A stretch of 31,616 nt of DNA from the NCBI GenBank assembly GCA_050309765.1, contig JBNRMU010000010.1:1-31616 (forward strand), given 5' to 3'. Within the stretch, counting starts at the first letter, position 1. Each line of letters opens with the position of its first letter. The notes beneath the pieces are model-generated. The model was not told where the DNA came from. It saw only the letters and a program-made list of their open reading frames with translations, and searched no databases. Shown here in pieces: positions 16,542 through 24,592 of the stretch. The stretch is from CALWRM01 sp050309765. Lineage in GTDB: Bacteria; Bacillota; Clostridia; Christensenellales; UBA1750. Both the position numbers and the translations under genes were made by a program.

Positions 16542-17314
16542 CGGATATTCGATACGCTTTGTTGGATCCTACCGGCAACCAGACCGTATTGGTGGAATCC
16601 GCAGTTCCCGCTGAAAGCCAACCGCTTGTCGCAAGGCAGATCATGGATCGCGAACCCGATGCGGAGCAGGTAGGTTTTGTTTCTTCTGCAAACGGGTCCG
16701 TTTCGTTGCGGATGGCCGGCGGTGAATTCTGCGGAAACGCAACCATGAGCACGGCCGCCCTTTTTGCCTTAGACCACGGCATACGGGAAGGCGGGATCCC
16801 TGTGTGTGTGTACGGGACCCCGGATCCGGTTCCGGTGTCCGTTCTCGCCCTTGCGGACGGAAGCATCCGCGGCACCGTTGCCATGCCCTCTCCCGTTTCC
16901 GTAAAAGAAGAAGCCTTGCCGGGCGCAGGCCGTTTTCCAGTGGTGCGGTTTCACGGCATCTCCCATGTGATCATCGAAACTCCGTTCGCCTGTTCGGCTG
17001 CCGAGGCCTCTGCTCCGCTTTGGTGCAGCTATCTTCAGTCCGAGTCCCTCGGGATTCTGCTGTTTGACCCTGACGCCGATACGCTTTCGCCTCTTGTGTA
17101 TGTGCCCGCTGCGGGGACGCTCTGCTGGGAGAATTCCTGCGCCAGCGGATCGACCGCGATCGGGGCGTATCTTCACCGCAAAAAAGGAGCCGGTTCCCTT
17201 TTGCTTCACCAGCCCGGCGGTTCCCTGCTCGTGGAATCGGCCGAGGACGGTTCCCTTTCGCTGACCGGTACGGTGAAGATGCGTTACCGGCATACCCTCA
17301 GGGTGAAATTCTGA
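16538..17314 (+). CDS. DapF-superfamily cofactor-independent amino-acid racemase/epimerase
   Basis: The protein is 258 residues, with the two-domain pattern of the diaminopimelate epimerase superfamily. Two candidate catalytic cysteines are visible: C65 in AGGEFCGNATMS and C201 in CWENSCASGSTAIGA. These motifs differ from the usual DapF forms and look more like the PLP-independent histidine racemases (CntK, fusobacterial HisR) and related DapF-like proteins. The start ATG overlaps the transporter ATPase stop as ATGA, so translation is coupled. It probably inverts the amino acid imported by that transporter; the substrate is inferred, not shown. No lysine-pathway or staphylopine genes are adjacent. 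A strong hairpin at 17346 ends the operon. Confidence 0.82.
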   Translation: MTDIRYALLDPTGNQTVLVESAVPAESQPLVARQIMDREPDAEQVGFVSSANGSVSLRMAGGEFCGNATMSTAALFALDHGIREGGIPVCVYGTPDPVPVSVLALADGSIRGTVAMPSPVSVKEEALPGAGRFPVVRFHGISHVIIETPFACSAAEASAPLWCSYLQSESLGILLFDPDADTLSPLVYVPAAGTLCWENSCASGSTAIGAYLHRKKGAGSLLLHQPGGSLLVESAEDGSLSLTGTVKMRYRHTLRVKF

Positions 17315-17345
17315 CGACAATACCTTGCTTTTTGATGAAAATACA

Positions 17346-17380
17346 AGTGCCTCCGGACCAGACATGGGTCCGGAGGCACT
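17346..17380. terminator. Hairpin terminator after the racemase gene
   Basis: A 14-bp perfect stem (17346-17359 with 17367-17380) and a 7-base loop. The T-tract is weak on the plus side (ATTGCTTC) and moderate on the minus side (TTGTATTTT). It lies between two convergent transcripts and probably serves both. Confidence 0.75.
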
Positions 17381-17455
17381 ATTGCTTCTGTAAGGGTAAG
17401 TGTTCATATGACCTAGAGGTTCTGCCTTCCTGCTCTGTACCTCATTCAGGATAGC

Positions 17456-17495
17456 AAAAAGCCTTTCCCTGCAAAAACCGCACTGCGGCAAAGGC
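17456..17495 (-). terminator. Likely terminator of the glutamate synthase-glnA-ANTAR operon
   Basis: On the minus strand, GCCTTT pairs with AAAGGC across an inner CCGC/GCGG hairpin, followed by five T residues. It lies about 55 bases beyond the stop of the ANTAR gene. Confidence 0.55.
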
Positions 17496-17549
17496 AGCGA
17501 TCCATATATGCTTTACGGCTGATCTTTGTGTATTGGCTTTTTTCTCCTA

Positions 17550-18134
17550 TCAGATATAGGTCTTGATGATCTCCTCCGCGACCTCTTTTTTTGCGATGCA
17601 GCGGTCCATCGCCTGCTTTTCGATGTAGCGGTGCGCCTGCGGCTCCTCCATTTTCAGCTCGGAGATCAGCAGCCATTTGGCGCGATTGACAAGGCGTATC
17701 TCCTCCATTTTTTCTTCCACGGAGAGCGTCTTTTTTTCCGATGTGCGCAGGCGCTCCCGCGCGCTTTCCATCCAGTCGAGCGCAAGGGCAAGCAACGATC
17801 TGGAAAGCGGTTTTGCAAGCGTGAACACGCCGTGCTCCGCAACCTTATCGCGGATTTCGTCGTAAAGCTCCCCGCGGACAAGCAGCAGCACAACAGTCCC
17901 CTTTGAATTGCCCACATCGATGGCGAACCTGGTTCCCGCATCGTCCGGCAGGGGCGAATTGATCAGCACAAAATCGTAAGCCCGCTCGTTCCAGGCTCTT
18001 TCTCCCGCGCTGACGCTGGAAACGATCCGGACCGGCTGATAATGGGATTTTGACAGAAACTCCGAGAGAGCACTATTCAGTTTTTCCGCCGCGGATACAA
18101 CGAGAACGCTGTAAACCCGCTCCTGTAAGCTCAT
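17550..18134 (-). CDS. ANTAR-domain RNA-binding antiterminator (response-regulator-like)
   Basis: The protein is 194 residues. Residues 1-125 form a receiver-like fold (YSVLVVSAAEKLNSAL, YDFVLINSPLPDD) without the full set of acidic phosphorylation residues, so it may be a pseudo-receiver. The C-terminal 65 residues are a coiled coil followed by the ANTAR three-helix domain: VEEKMEEIRLVNRAKWLLIS, MEEPQAHRYIEKQAMD, EVAEEIIKTY. ANTAR proteins bind paired stem-loops in nascent RNA and prevent termination. Its place directly after glnA repeats the clostridial glnA-nitR arrangement and suggests nitrogen-responsive control of the hairpin leaders at 24.4-24.8 kb (inference). It begins 33 bases after the glnA stop. 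Confidence 0.9.
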   Translation of the reverse strand: MSLQERVYSVLVVSAAEKLNSALSEFLSKSHYQPVRIVSSVSAGERAWNERAYDFVLINSPLPDDAGTRFAIDVGNSKGTVVLLLVRGELYDEIRDKVAEHGVFTLAKPLSRSLLALALDWMESARERLRTSEKKTLSVEEKMEEIRLVNRAKWLLISELKMEEPQAHRYIEKQAMDRCIAKKEVAEEIIKTYI

Positions 18135-18167
18135 ATAGAATCCTTTGCTCGTTGACGTTTTTTCATG

Positions 18168-19379
18168 CTATTTCCCGCAGTAGATCGCCAATACCTCAGC
18201 CGGGATATGTCCTTTGATAAAGGCGCTTTCCTTAGCCGCCCTGCAGGCTTCTTCCAGGGTTTTTGGCAGCTTTTGATAGGCGGAAAGAGCTTTGGCGTCG
18301 GCGGCGTAAAAATTGATATCCGAAGGCTCGCATAAGGCGAGTTTGTTCTCGATCCCGTAAAGGCCCGCATAGATCATCAGTGCAAACGCAAGGTAGGGAT
18401 TGGCACCGGGATCGGGCGAGCGGAGCTCCGCGCGGCGATACTCGCCCACCGCAGCGGGAATGCGGACCAGCTGCGAACGGTTTTCGCGGGACCAGGAAAC
18501 ATACAAAGGGGCCTTGTGGCAGCCCAGCCGCTGGTAAGAGGCCTCGGTCGGATTCAAAAAAGCGGTCATCGCTCCAGCATTTTCAAGTATGCCCGCGATC
18601 ATGTGGGAAAAGGCCTTTCCATCGCCGAAGGGGCGCAGGGACATGTTGATGTGAAAGCCGTTGCCGGGGGCGTTTGAGAGCGGCTTTGGGGAAAAATCCG
18701 CAAAAAGCCCGTTCCTGTGCGCGACGGTCTTCACCACCCGCTGGAACGTCATGGCATGATCCGCGGCATCCAGCGCGTTTGCATAGCGGAAGTCGATCTC
18801 GTTCTGGCCGGGGCCTTCCTCGTGGTGGGAGCTTTCCGGGCGTATTCCCATCTGTTCCAGCGTCAGGCAGACCTCGCGGCGCACATTCTCGCCGCGGTCC
18901 TCGGGGGCGATATCCATATAGCCGGCCTCGTCGTTGGGGATCCGGGTGGGCCTGCCGTCCTCGTCCAGCTGGAACAGATAAAACTCCTGCTCGGCGCCAA
19001 AGGTGAATTCATAGCCGGCCCGTTTCGCCTCGGCGATGGCCGTTTTCAGCAGGCTGCGCGTATCGCACACAAACGGAGTGCCGTCCGGCTGCGTAATGCT
19101 GGAAAGCATTTGCACCACGCGCCCGTGCTCCGGACGCCACGGCAGCGGCATGAGCGTTTCCGGCTCCGGATGCAGCAAAAGATCGCTGTGCAGCTCGTCG
19201 CCGAAGCCTGCGATGGCAGAGGCGTCAAAGGAAATGCCGTATTCAAAGGCGCGGGGCAGCTCGTCCGGCATGATGGCGATATTTTTCTGTTTACCGAAAA
19301 CGTCGCAGAACGTGAGGCGGATGAACTTTACGTCCTCCTCCTGCGCATACTGAATGACCTCTTCCTTTGAATACTTCAT
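18168..19379 (-). CDS. glnA: Glutamine synthetase, type I (C-terminally short)
   Basis: ATP-dependent synthesis of glutamine from glutamate and ammonia. Visible parts are the beta-grasp N-terminus (VKFIRLTFCDVFGKQKNIAI), ISFDASAIAGFG, catalytic FGAEQEFYLFQ, ASHH-like SSHHEEGPGQNEIDF, NGFHINMSL, and NRSQLVRIPAAVGEYRRAEL. At 403 residues it is shorter than the roughly 440 of Bacillus GlnA. It ends at EVLAIYCGK and lacks the last 30-odd residues, which in Bacillus carry the E-W motif and the tail that contacts regulators. No frameshift explains this. ATG at 19379 has AGGAGG five bases upstream. It follows the GXGXG gene by 18 bases. Confidence 0.93.
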   Translation of the reverse strand: MKYSKEEVIQYAQEEDVKFIRLTFCDVFGKQKNIAIMPDELPRAFEYGISFDASAIAGFGDELHSDLLLHPEPETLMPLPWRPEHGRVVQMLSSITQPDGTPFVCDTRSLLKTAIAEAKRAGYEFTFGAEQEFYLFQLDEDGRPTRIPNDEAGYMDIAPEDRGENVRREVCLTLEQMGIRPESSHHEEGPGQNEIDFRYANALDAADHAMTFQRVVKTVAHRNGLFADFSPKPLSNAPGNGFHINMSLRPFGDGKAFSHMIAGILENAGAMTAFLNPTEASYQRLGCHKAPLYVSWSRENRSQLVRIPAAVGEYRRAELRSPDPGANPYLAFALMIYAGLYGIENKLALCEPSDINFYAADAKALSAYQKLPKTLEEACRAAKESAFIKGHIPAEVLAIYCGK

Positions 19380-19397
19380 AACTTCCTCCTGCGTATG

Positions 19398-20120
19398 CTA
19401 GTTCGGCACATACATCTGTCTGTAGGGATTGCTGCTGTCCGGGGTTACAACGGTGAACGGGGACGAAAGTACGTCTTCCATATCCAGATCGAAAATCCGG
19501 CAGTACTCCGCGATGTGGGATCGAAGCTCCTTCAGATCGTCCTGCGCAGCCGGGCGGGCCGTGACCTGTGCGGGAAAAGCCATATCCTCACAGGCACAGC
19601 GGAGGAACATCTTGCCCCCATGCATGCCCGTGCAGGGAAAAAAGCCCACGCATTTTTCGTCTGGTGTTTCCAGATTCAGGACGACGATCACGCCGCCGGC
19701 CTGGTACTCGCCCAGGAAGCTGCCCGCTCTGCCGCCGATCACCATGAGGGGGACCTTATCCTCATAGGCCTTCATGTGGATGCCGGCGCGATATCCCGCA
19801 TTGCCGCGGACGTAGATCTTTCCGCCCCGCATCGCGTATCCGGCCGCGTCGCCGATGTTGCCGTGGATCACGATCGTGCCCGCGTTCATGGTATCGCCGA
19901 CGGCGTCCTGCGCGTTGGCCAATACCGTGAGCGTGCCCCCGTTCAGGTACGCGCCAAGGGCGTTGCCGGGGACGCCCGAGATGGTGATGTCCTTGCCGGA
20001 CATGCCGGCGGCGATAAAACGCTGGCCGCAGCAGCCTTCCAGCGTGCAGGTATCCGGCGCGCTGCGGATCGCGTCGTTCAGCTTCTTATGGTCGAGCCCT
20101 TCGGCACGAATGAACGTCAT
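19398..20120 (-). CDS. Glutamate synthase GXGXG-domain subunit (GltB3)
   Basis: The protein is 240 residues and consists of the right-handed beta-helix GXGXG domain that forms the C-terminal part of the large glutamate synthase chain. Repeats include GNALGAYLNGGTLTVLANAQ, GDTMNAGTIVIHGNIGD, AGYAMRGGKIYVRGNAGY and IGGRAGSFLGEYQAGGVIVV, each turn about 20 residues. In split (archaeal-type) enzymes this domain is a separate polypeptide that assembles with the amidotransferase and FMN chains. ATG at 20120 with GGAGGTG upstream is chosen over a TTG at 20138. It follows the oxidoreductase stop after one base (TAA-T-ATG), so translation is coupled. Confidence 0.92.
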   Translation of the reverse strand: MTFIRAEGLDHKKLNDAIRSAPDTCTLEGCCGQRFIAAGMSGKDITISGVPGNALGAYLNGGTLTVLANAQDAVGDTMNAGTIVIHGNIGDAAGYAMRGGKIYVRGNAGYRAGIHMKAYEDKVPLMVIGGRAGSFLGEYQAGGVIVVLNLETPDEKCVGFFPCTGMHGGKMFLRCACEDMAFPAQVTARPAAQDDLKELRSHIAEYCRIFDLDMEDVLSSPFTVVTPDSSNPYRQMYVPN

Positions 20121-20121
20121 A

Positions 20122-21354
20122 TTATACCACACCTCCAAACTTTTTCCTACGCATTTCCGGTGAAAACGCGGCCGTTGTCGCCATTTTTTTCAAAACGTCG
20201 AAATCAATCGAAGACAGCGGTGTTTTTTCCCGTATCATGGATGTGTAGATGCCCGCGCGCTCGTCGCAGCCGATCAGGATAAAACCCTTCAATTGGTCGT
20301 CCTTTGTAAACAGCCGCTTGATGGATGTATCCGTCTTTTCCTCGTAGAGCTCGCCGTCGTAGGCGCCTGCCGTCATGGCGTGCAGGCCGAAAAAGCCGAT
20401 GGAGTTCATGGGGATGGCCTTGTCAAACGCCTCGTAGCCGCCGGCCATGTTGACGCCCGCCGTATGCCCCTGCATGTAGGCGTTGGGCAAAATGGCGAGG
20501 ACGCGCCTTTGGCCGATGGAGCTGTCCCAGCCCTCGGCGCAGTCTCCGGCGGCGTAGATATCCTTTTCGGAAGTGCGCATCTGCTCGTCCACGACGATCC
20601 CGCGATTCACCTCCCCGCCGATCTGTTTCAAAAGAGCGGTATTGGCGCGCACGCCGACGGCAAGGACGAGCACATCAAAGGGGATGACCGCGCCGCTTTT
20701 CATGTAAGCGGTGTTGCCGTCAAAACGGCTGACGCTGTCGCTTAAGTAAAACTTAAGCCCGTGCTGCTCCAGATGCCTTTGCATCAGGGCAGCGCACTGC
20801 GCATCCAGTATGCTGGAAAGGACGCGGTCGGCAAGATCGCAGACCGTGACGCTTGCCACGCGCTCCGCGATCCCCTCCGCGCATTTAAGGCCGATGAGTC
20901 CCGCGCCGACGATCAGCACGCGGCTGTTTTTATCGATCCCCTTTTCCAGGGCCAGGGCATCGTCCAGGGTCATGAAGGAATACTTATCTGAAACCTGATC
21001 CAATCCCTCAAAGGGCGGCACAAAGGGCGAAGACCCTGTCGCAAGGCACAATTGGGAAAAGGCAAGCTCCGTGCCGTCGTCCAACTCGACCTTTTTTGCA
21101 TCCGCAAGGAGCCTGACCGCCCTGCGTCCGTACAGCACCCTGCAGCCCATCTTTTCGTAATAGTCTTCGCCGCGGTAGCGCATGCGGGCAAGGTCCGTTT
21201 TCCCTTCCAGATAATACGAGATCAGCGGCCGGCAATACACCGCATGCTTTTCCTCGGATACAACGGTGATCTCGCCGTCTGCATCCAGGCTGCGGATACC
21301 TTCGATGCATCCCGCTGCAGCCACCCCGTTGCCGATGATTACGTATTTATTCAT
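20122..21354 (-). CDS. FAD-dependent pyridine nucleotide oxidoreductase of the glutamate synthase operon
   Basis: The protein is 410 residues. The FAD-binding start is YVIIGNGVAAAGCIEGI; the NAD(P)-binding motif is RVLIVGAGLIGLKCAEGI; and KDIYAAGDCAEGWD closes the FAD site. This is the rubredoxin/nitrite reductase-like class of flavoproteins. Next to the poly-ferredoxin and the glutamate synthase chains, it probably feeds electrons from NAD(P)H through iron-sulfur clusters to the FMN site. Which nucleotide is used cannot be read. Start ATG overlaps the ferredoxin stop as ATGA. Confidence 0.9.
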   Translation of the reverse strand: MNKYVIIGNGVAAAGCIEGIRSLDADGEITVVSEEKHAVYCRPLISYYLEGKTDLARMRYRGEDYYEKMGCRVLYGRRAVRLLADAKKVELDDGTELAFSQLCLATGSSPFVPPFEGLDQVSDKYSFMTLDDALALEKGIDKNSRVLIVGAGLIGLKCAEGIAERVASVTVCDLADRVLSSILDAQCAALMQRHLEQHGLKFYLSDSVSRFDGNTAYMKSGAVIPFDVLVLAVGVRANTALLKQIGGEVNRGIVVDEQMRTSEKDIYAAGDCAEGWDSSIGQRRVLAILPNAYMQGHTAGVNMAGGYEAFDKAIPMNSIGFFGLHAMTAGAYDGELYEEKTDTSIKRLFTKDDQLKGFILIGCDERAGIYTSMIREKTPLSSIDFDVLKKMATTAAFSPEMRRKKFGGVV

Positions 21355-21791
21355 ACCGCTTCCCCCCGCTCCTCATACACGATGGCCCTGTTGGGGCAGC
21401 CCCTGACGCAGGCCGGTTCGCCGCCGGCATTCTGCAGGCACAGCTCGCATTTTTGCATCACGCCGCTTTCGCTCGGGGCCAGGGCGCCGTAGGGGCAGAC
21501 CAGCACGCAGGTAAAGCAGCCGACGCATTTGTTCTTATCGATCCGGATGACCCCATCCTGTTTGGACAGCGCGCCGGCGATGCAGCTTTTGACGCAGATC
21601 GGGTCCTCGCAATGCCGGCAGGACACGGCGTAGGAGATCTTTTCGTCTCCTTCAACATGAATCCTGGGATAGATGGGTTTCCCTTTCAGGGCCAGCGCCA
21701 TATCGGAAAGCCCTGAGTTTGCAAAGGCGCAGTTGTATTCGCATAAGTGGCAGGCAAGGCACCACTGTTCGTTGACATACACACGTTTCAT
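21351..21791 (-). CDS. 4Fe-4S poly-ferredoxin (DmsB/HycB-like) subunit
   Basis: The protein is 146 residues. Cysteine clusters occur in order: CLACHLCEYNC, CRHCEDPICVKSC, CVGCFTCVLVCP and CELCLQNAGG with CVRGCP. That provides ligands for about four 4Fe-4S clusters, typical of the electron-transfer subunits of molybdenum and other oxidoreductases. Here it probably relays electrons between the FAD oxidoreductase and the FMN chain of glutamate synthase. ATG at 21791 follows GGGAG nine bases upstream, 4 bases after the upstream stop; an ATG at 21809 is in frame but inside that gene. Confidence 0.9.
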   Translation of the reverse strand: MKRVYVNEQWCLACHLCEYNCAFANSGLSDMALALKGKPIYPRIHVEGDEKISYAVSCRHCEDPICVKSCIAGALSKQDGVIRIDKNKCVGCFTCVLVCPYGALAPSESGVMQKCELCLQNAGGEPACVRGCPNRAIVYEERGEAV

Positions 21792-21795
21792 AGCT

Positions 21796-23301
21796 TTATT
21801 CTCCCGCATGGGAGATCCCGAGGATCTCCAGTTCTTTTTCCGTCAGGCCGACGCCGCGGAGCATGAGCCTGTTTCCGCGCAGCGCCTCGATGGAGTTGAT
21901 GCCCATGCCGCCCATAAGCTCCATGATCTCGTGCCGCCAGGCGGTCATGAGGTTCACAAGCCGACCACTGCCTATGTCCGGATTGAGGCGCTTGACAAGG
22001 TCCGGCCTCTGCGTGGCGATGCCCCAGTTGCACCTGCCCGTCTGGCAGGTCCGGCACAGGTGGCAGCCCAGGGCCAACAGGGCGGCGGTGGCGATGTAGC
22101 AGGCGTCCGCGCCCAGGGCGATGGCCTTGACCACGTCCGCCGCGCTGCGGATCGAGCCCCCGACCACAAGGGAAACGTTGTTGCGGATGCCCTCGTCGCG
22201 CAGCCTCTGGTCCACGGCGGCCAGCGCCAGTTCGATGGGGATGCCCACGTTGTCGCGGATGCGGGTGGGTGCGGCGCCAGTCCCGCCGCGGAAGCCGTCA
22301 ATGGCGATAACGTCCGCGCCGCTGCGGGCAATGCCGCTGGCAATGGCGGCAATGTTATGCACAGCCGCCACCTTCACGATGACGGGCTTTTGGTATTCCG
22401 TCGCCTCTTTCAGCGAATAGACGAGCTGGCGCAGATCCTCGATGGAATAGATGTCGTGGTGCGGCGCGGGCGAAATGGCGTCCGAGCCCTCGGGGATCAT
22501 GCGCGTCCTGGATACGTCGCCCACGATCTTGGCGCCGGGCAGGTGCCCGCCGATGCCGGGCTTTGCGCCCTGTCCCATTTTGATCTCGATCGCCGCGCCC
22601 GCCTCCAGATAGTCCTCATGCACGCCGAAGCGGCCGCTTGCGACCTGGACGATCGTGTGGGGCCCGTACCGATAAAAGTCCTCGTGCAGGCCGCCTTCGC
22701 CGGTGTTGTACAGTATGCCCAGCTGCGTCGCGGCCCTGGCAAGGGATGCGTGGGCGTTGTAGCTGATGGAGCCGTAGCTCATGGCCGAAAACATGACCGG
22801 CATGGACAGGTCGATCTGCGGCGGCAGCTTTGTAACGATCCTGCCGGCCGCGTCTCTTTCGATCTTCCCCGGCTTTTTCCCCAGGGAAACGTGCGTCTCC
22901 ATCGGCTCGCGCAGCGGGTCGATGGAAGGGTTCGTCACCTGGGAGGCGTTGATCAGTATCCTGTCCCAATACACCGGAAAGGGCTTGGGGTTGCCCATGG
23001 AAGACAGCAGCACGCCGCCGCTGGAGGCCTGCTTGTAGATCTCCTTGATCGTATCGTTCTGCCAGTTGGCGTTTTCGCGCAGCGTGCAGTCGCTTTTGAC
23101 GATCTTCAGGGCCCTGGTGGGACAAAGGGATACGCAGCGCTGGCAGTTGACGCACTTTGTTTCATCGCTCATCATCAGGCCGCGCTCGGCGCTGAAGAAG
23201 TGCACCTCATTGGCGCACTGCCTTTCGCACACGCGGCAGGCGATGCAGCGGGATTCGTTTCGGACTACCTCAAACTCCGGAAAGATAAAATCCACAGCCA
23301 T
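21796..23301 (-). CDS. Glutamate synthase FMN-binding subunit with N-terminal ferredoxin domain (GltB2)
   Basis: The protein is 501 residues. The first 80 carry two 4Fe-4S motifs, CIACRVCERQCANE and CVNCQRCVSLCP. The rest is the FMN (alpha/beta barrel) synthase domain that reduces 2-oxoglutarate with ammonia from glutamine: SYGSISYNAHASLARAATQL, NTGEGGLHED, IEIKMGQGAKPGIGGHLPG, ISPAPHHDIYSIEDL, VIAIDGFRGGTGAAP, GADACYIATAALLALGCHLC and CQTGRCNWGIATQ. The frame is open upstream, but ATG at 23301 overlaps the amidotransferase stop (TGATG) and follows AAGGTG. It lacks the amidotransferase and GXGXG domains, which are separate genes here. Confidence 0.94.
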   Translation of the reverse strand: MAVDFIFPEFEVVRNESRCIACRVCERQCANEVHFFSAERGLMMSDETKCVNCQRCVSLCPTRALKIVKSDCTLRENANWQNDTIKEIYKQASSGGVLLSSMGNPKPFPVYWDRILINASQVTNPSIDPLREPMETHVSLGKKPGKIERDAAGRIVTKLPPQIDLSMPVMFSAMSYGSISYNAHASLARAATQLGILYNTGEGGLHEDFYRYGPHTIVQVASGRFGVHEDYLEAGAAIEIKMGQGAKPGIGGHLPGAKIVGDVSRTRMIPEGSDAISPAPHHDIYSIEDLRQLVYSLKEATEYQKPVIVKVAAVHNIAAIASGIARSGADVIAIDGFRGGTGAAPTRIRDNVGIPIELALAAVDQRLRDEGIRNNVSLVVGGSIRSAADVVKAIALGADACYIATAALLALGCHLCRTCQTGRCNWGIATQRPDLVKRLNPDIGSGRLVNLMTAWRHEIMELMGGMGINSIEALRGNRLMLRGVGLTEKELEILGISHAGE

Positions 23302-24395
23302 CAATAAGCACCTTCTTTCACCCTGACGATCACCGGCTCGCCACCTGCGGGCGCCCAGATGTTTTCCGCCTCCGGCTCCATCGTGCGGATCGCCGCTTCC
23401 TCGCTGGCGATGTATACCCTGTCCTCTTTTTCGCCAACGACCATGGAGCGCAGCTTCAACCGGTCGTTCAGCGCCATGATGCCGCCCGTAAACCCGAGCA
23501 CGATGGAAAACGGACCGGTGATGAGCAGGCTGGGGAAAACGGTGCGCAGGTAGGCGTGCAATCTGCGCACCTCTTCGTCGCGCTCCTCTTCGATCGTGCT
23601 CCAGAAGGGCGCGGCAATCACATTGGCGGCCTCGGTAAGCGTCAGGCCCTGCACCCGGACCAGATAGTCCAATATGTAGGTGATGACCTCGGTATCGGTC
23701 TGCAGGGTGCATTTATAGCCGAACATTTCAATGAAGCGGCGGTTGGCATCGTAGGAGGAAATCTCGCCGTTGTGCACCACCGAATAATCCAACAGGGTAA
23801 ATGGGTGCGCGCCGCCCCACCAGCCGGGCGTGTTGGTGGGATAACGGCCGTGCGCCGTCCAGGCATAACCTTCGTACTCCTCCAGCCTGTAAAAGACGCC
23901 CACGTCCTCCGGAAAGCCCACGGCCTTGAAGGTCCCCATGTTCTTTCCGCTGGAAAACACATACGCGCCGTTCATTTCCGTGTTGATCCGCATGGCGGCG
24001 CGCGCAACGAACTCCTTTTCATCCAGCTGCAGGCTCGCAAGCATGGACTGAAGCGGCGCGACGAAGTATCTCCAGATCATCGGTTCGTCCGTGATGGCGG
24101 GGATCTTGCGGGTGGGGATGCGCTCGGAATGGACGATCTCGAAGTATTCCTTTAAAAAGGTTTCGCAGTCCTTTCTTGTGGCTCGGTCGTCAAAAAACAA
24201 GTGCAGTGCGTAAAAATCCTTGTATTCCGGATAGATGCCGTAGCCGGCAAAGCCGCCGCCGAGTCCGTTGCTGCGCTCGTGCATGGGCGCCATGGCTCTG
24301 GCGATCTTATCCCCCGGCATCCTCTCTCCCTTTTTTGATATGACGGCTGCGATCGCACATCCGGAGGGGATGCGCACCTGACCTTCTTTCCTCAT
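23301..24395 (-). CDS. Class II glutamine amidotransferase subunit of glutamate synthase (GltB1)
   Basis: The protein is 364 residues. The catalytic cysteine lies in IPSGCAIAAVISK near the N-terminus (residue 13); in class II amidotransferases it becomes the N-terminal residue after processing. It is followed by GRYPTNTPGWWGGAHPFTLL and VVHNGEISSYDANRRF, the glutamine-binding loops, and TDTEVITYILDYL. It releases ammonia from glutamine for the FMN chain. ATG at 24395 follows AAAGGAACTG; the frame is open to 24488, but that stretch is the terminator leader. First gene of the seven-gene operon that ends with the ANTAR gene. Confidence 0.93.
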   Translation of the reverse strand: MRKEGQVRIPSGCAIAAVISKKGERMPGDKIARAMAPMHERSNGLGGGFAGYGIYPEYKDFYALHLFFDDRATRKDCETFLKEYFEIVHSERIPTRKIPAITDEPMIWRYFVAPLQSMLASLQLDEKEFVARAAMRINTEMNGAYVFSSGKNMGTFKAVGFPEDVGVFYRLEEYEGYAWTAHGRYPTNTPGWWGGAHPFTLLDYSVVHNGEISSYDANRRFIEMFGYKCTLQTDTEVITYILDYLVRVQGLTLTEAANVIAAPFWSTIEEERDEEVRRLHAYLRTVFPSLLITGPFSIVLGFTGGIMALNDRLKLRSMVVGEKEDRVYIASEEAAIRTMEPEAENIWAPAGGEPVIVRVKEGAY

Positions 24396-24420
24396 ACTGA
24401 CCAGTTCCTTTCGGAAGAAT

Positions 24421-24476
24421 AAAAAGAAAGGCGTTCCTTTCCGTGCAGCATCGTCTGCACGAAAATGAACGCCTTT
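24421..24476 (-). terminator. Leader attenuator of the glutamate synthase operon
   Basis: On the minus strand, a long hairpin: outer 10-bp stem (24427-24436 with 24467-24476), inner stem with a CTGCAC/GTGCAG core, hexaloop ACGATG, then a T-rich tail at 24421-24426. It starts only a few bases after the predicted transcription start and ends about 30 bases before the start codon. A terminator placed there implies regulated read-through. Confidence 0.8.
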
Positions 24477-24490
24477 GCCCATTTGCATGG

Positions 24491-24519
24491 ATTATATACC
24501 GCATCCTGCATTCTGTCAA
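24491..24519 (-). promoter_or_regulatory. Consensus sigma-A promoter of the glutamate synthase operon
   Basis: Perfect TTGACA (24514-24519) and TATAAT (24491-24496) on the minus strand with a 17-base spacer. Expected transcription start is near 24484, immediately before the leader hairpin. A promoter this strong, followed by a terminator, suggests that control is exerted on termination. Confidence 0.9.
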
Positions 24520-24592
24520 GGGATCGAAAGAAATTTAGCCCATCTATATATGGATACGCAAGAACGCAATGTTAAAACTTGCAAAACAGTGC

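Noticed and set aside
24449..24454. Hexaloop ACGATG as a canonical ANTAR recognition loop
   Set aside because: The first base is A, but the fourth is A rather than G, and there is no partner stem-loop upstream in the very short leader.
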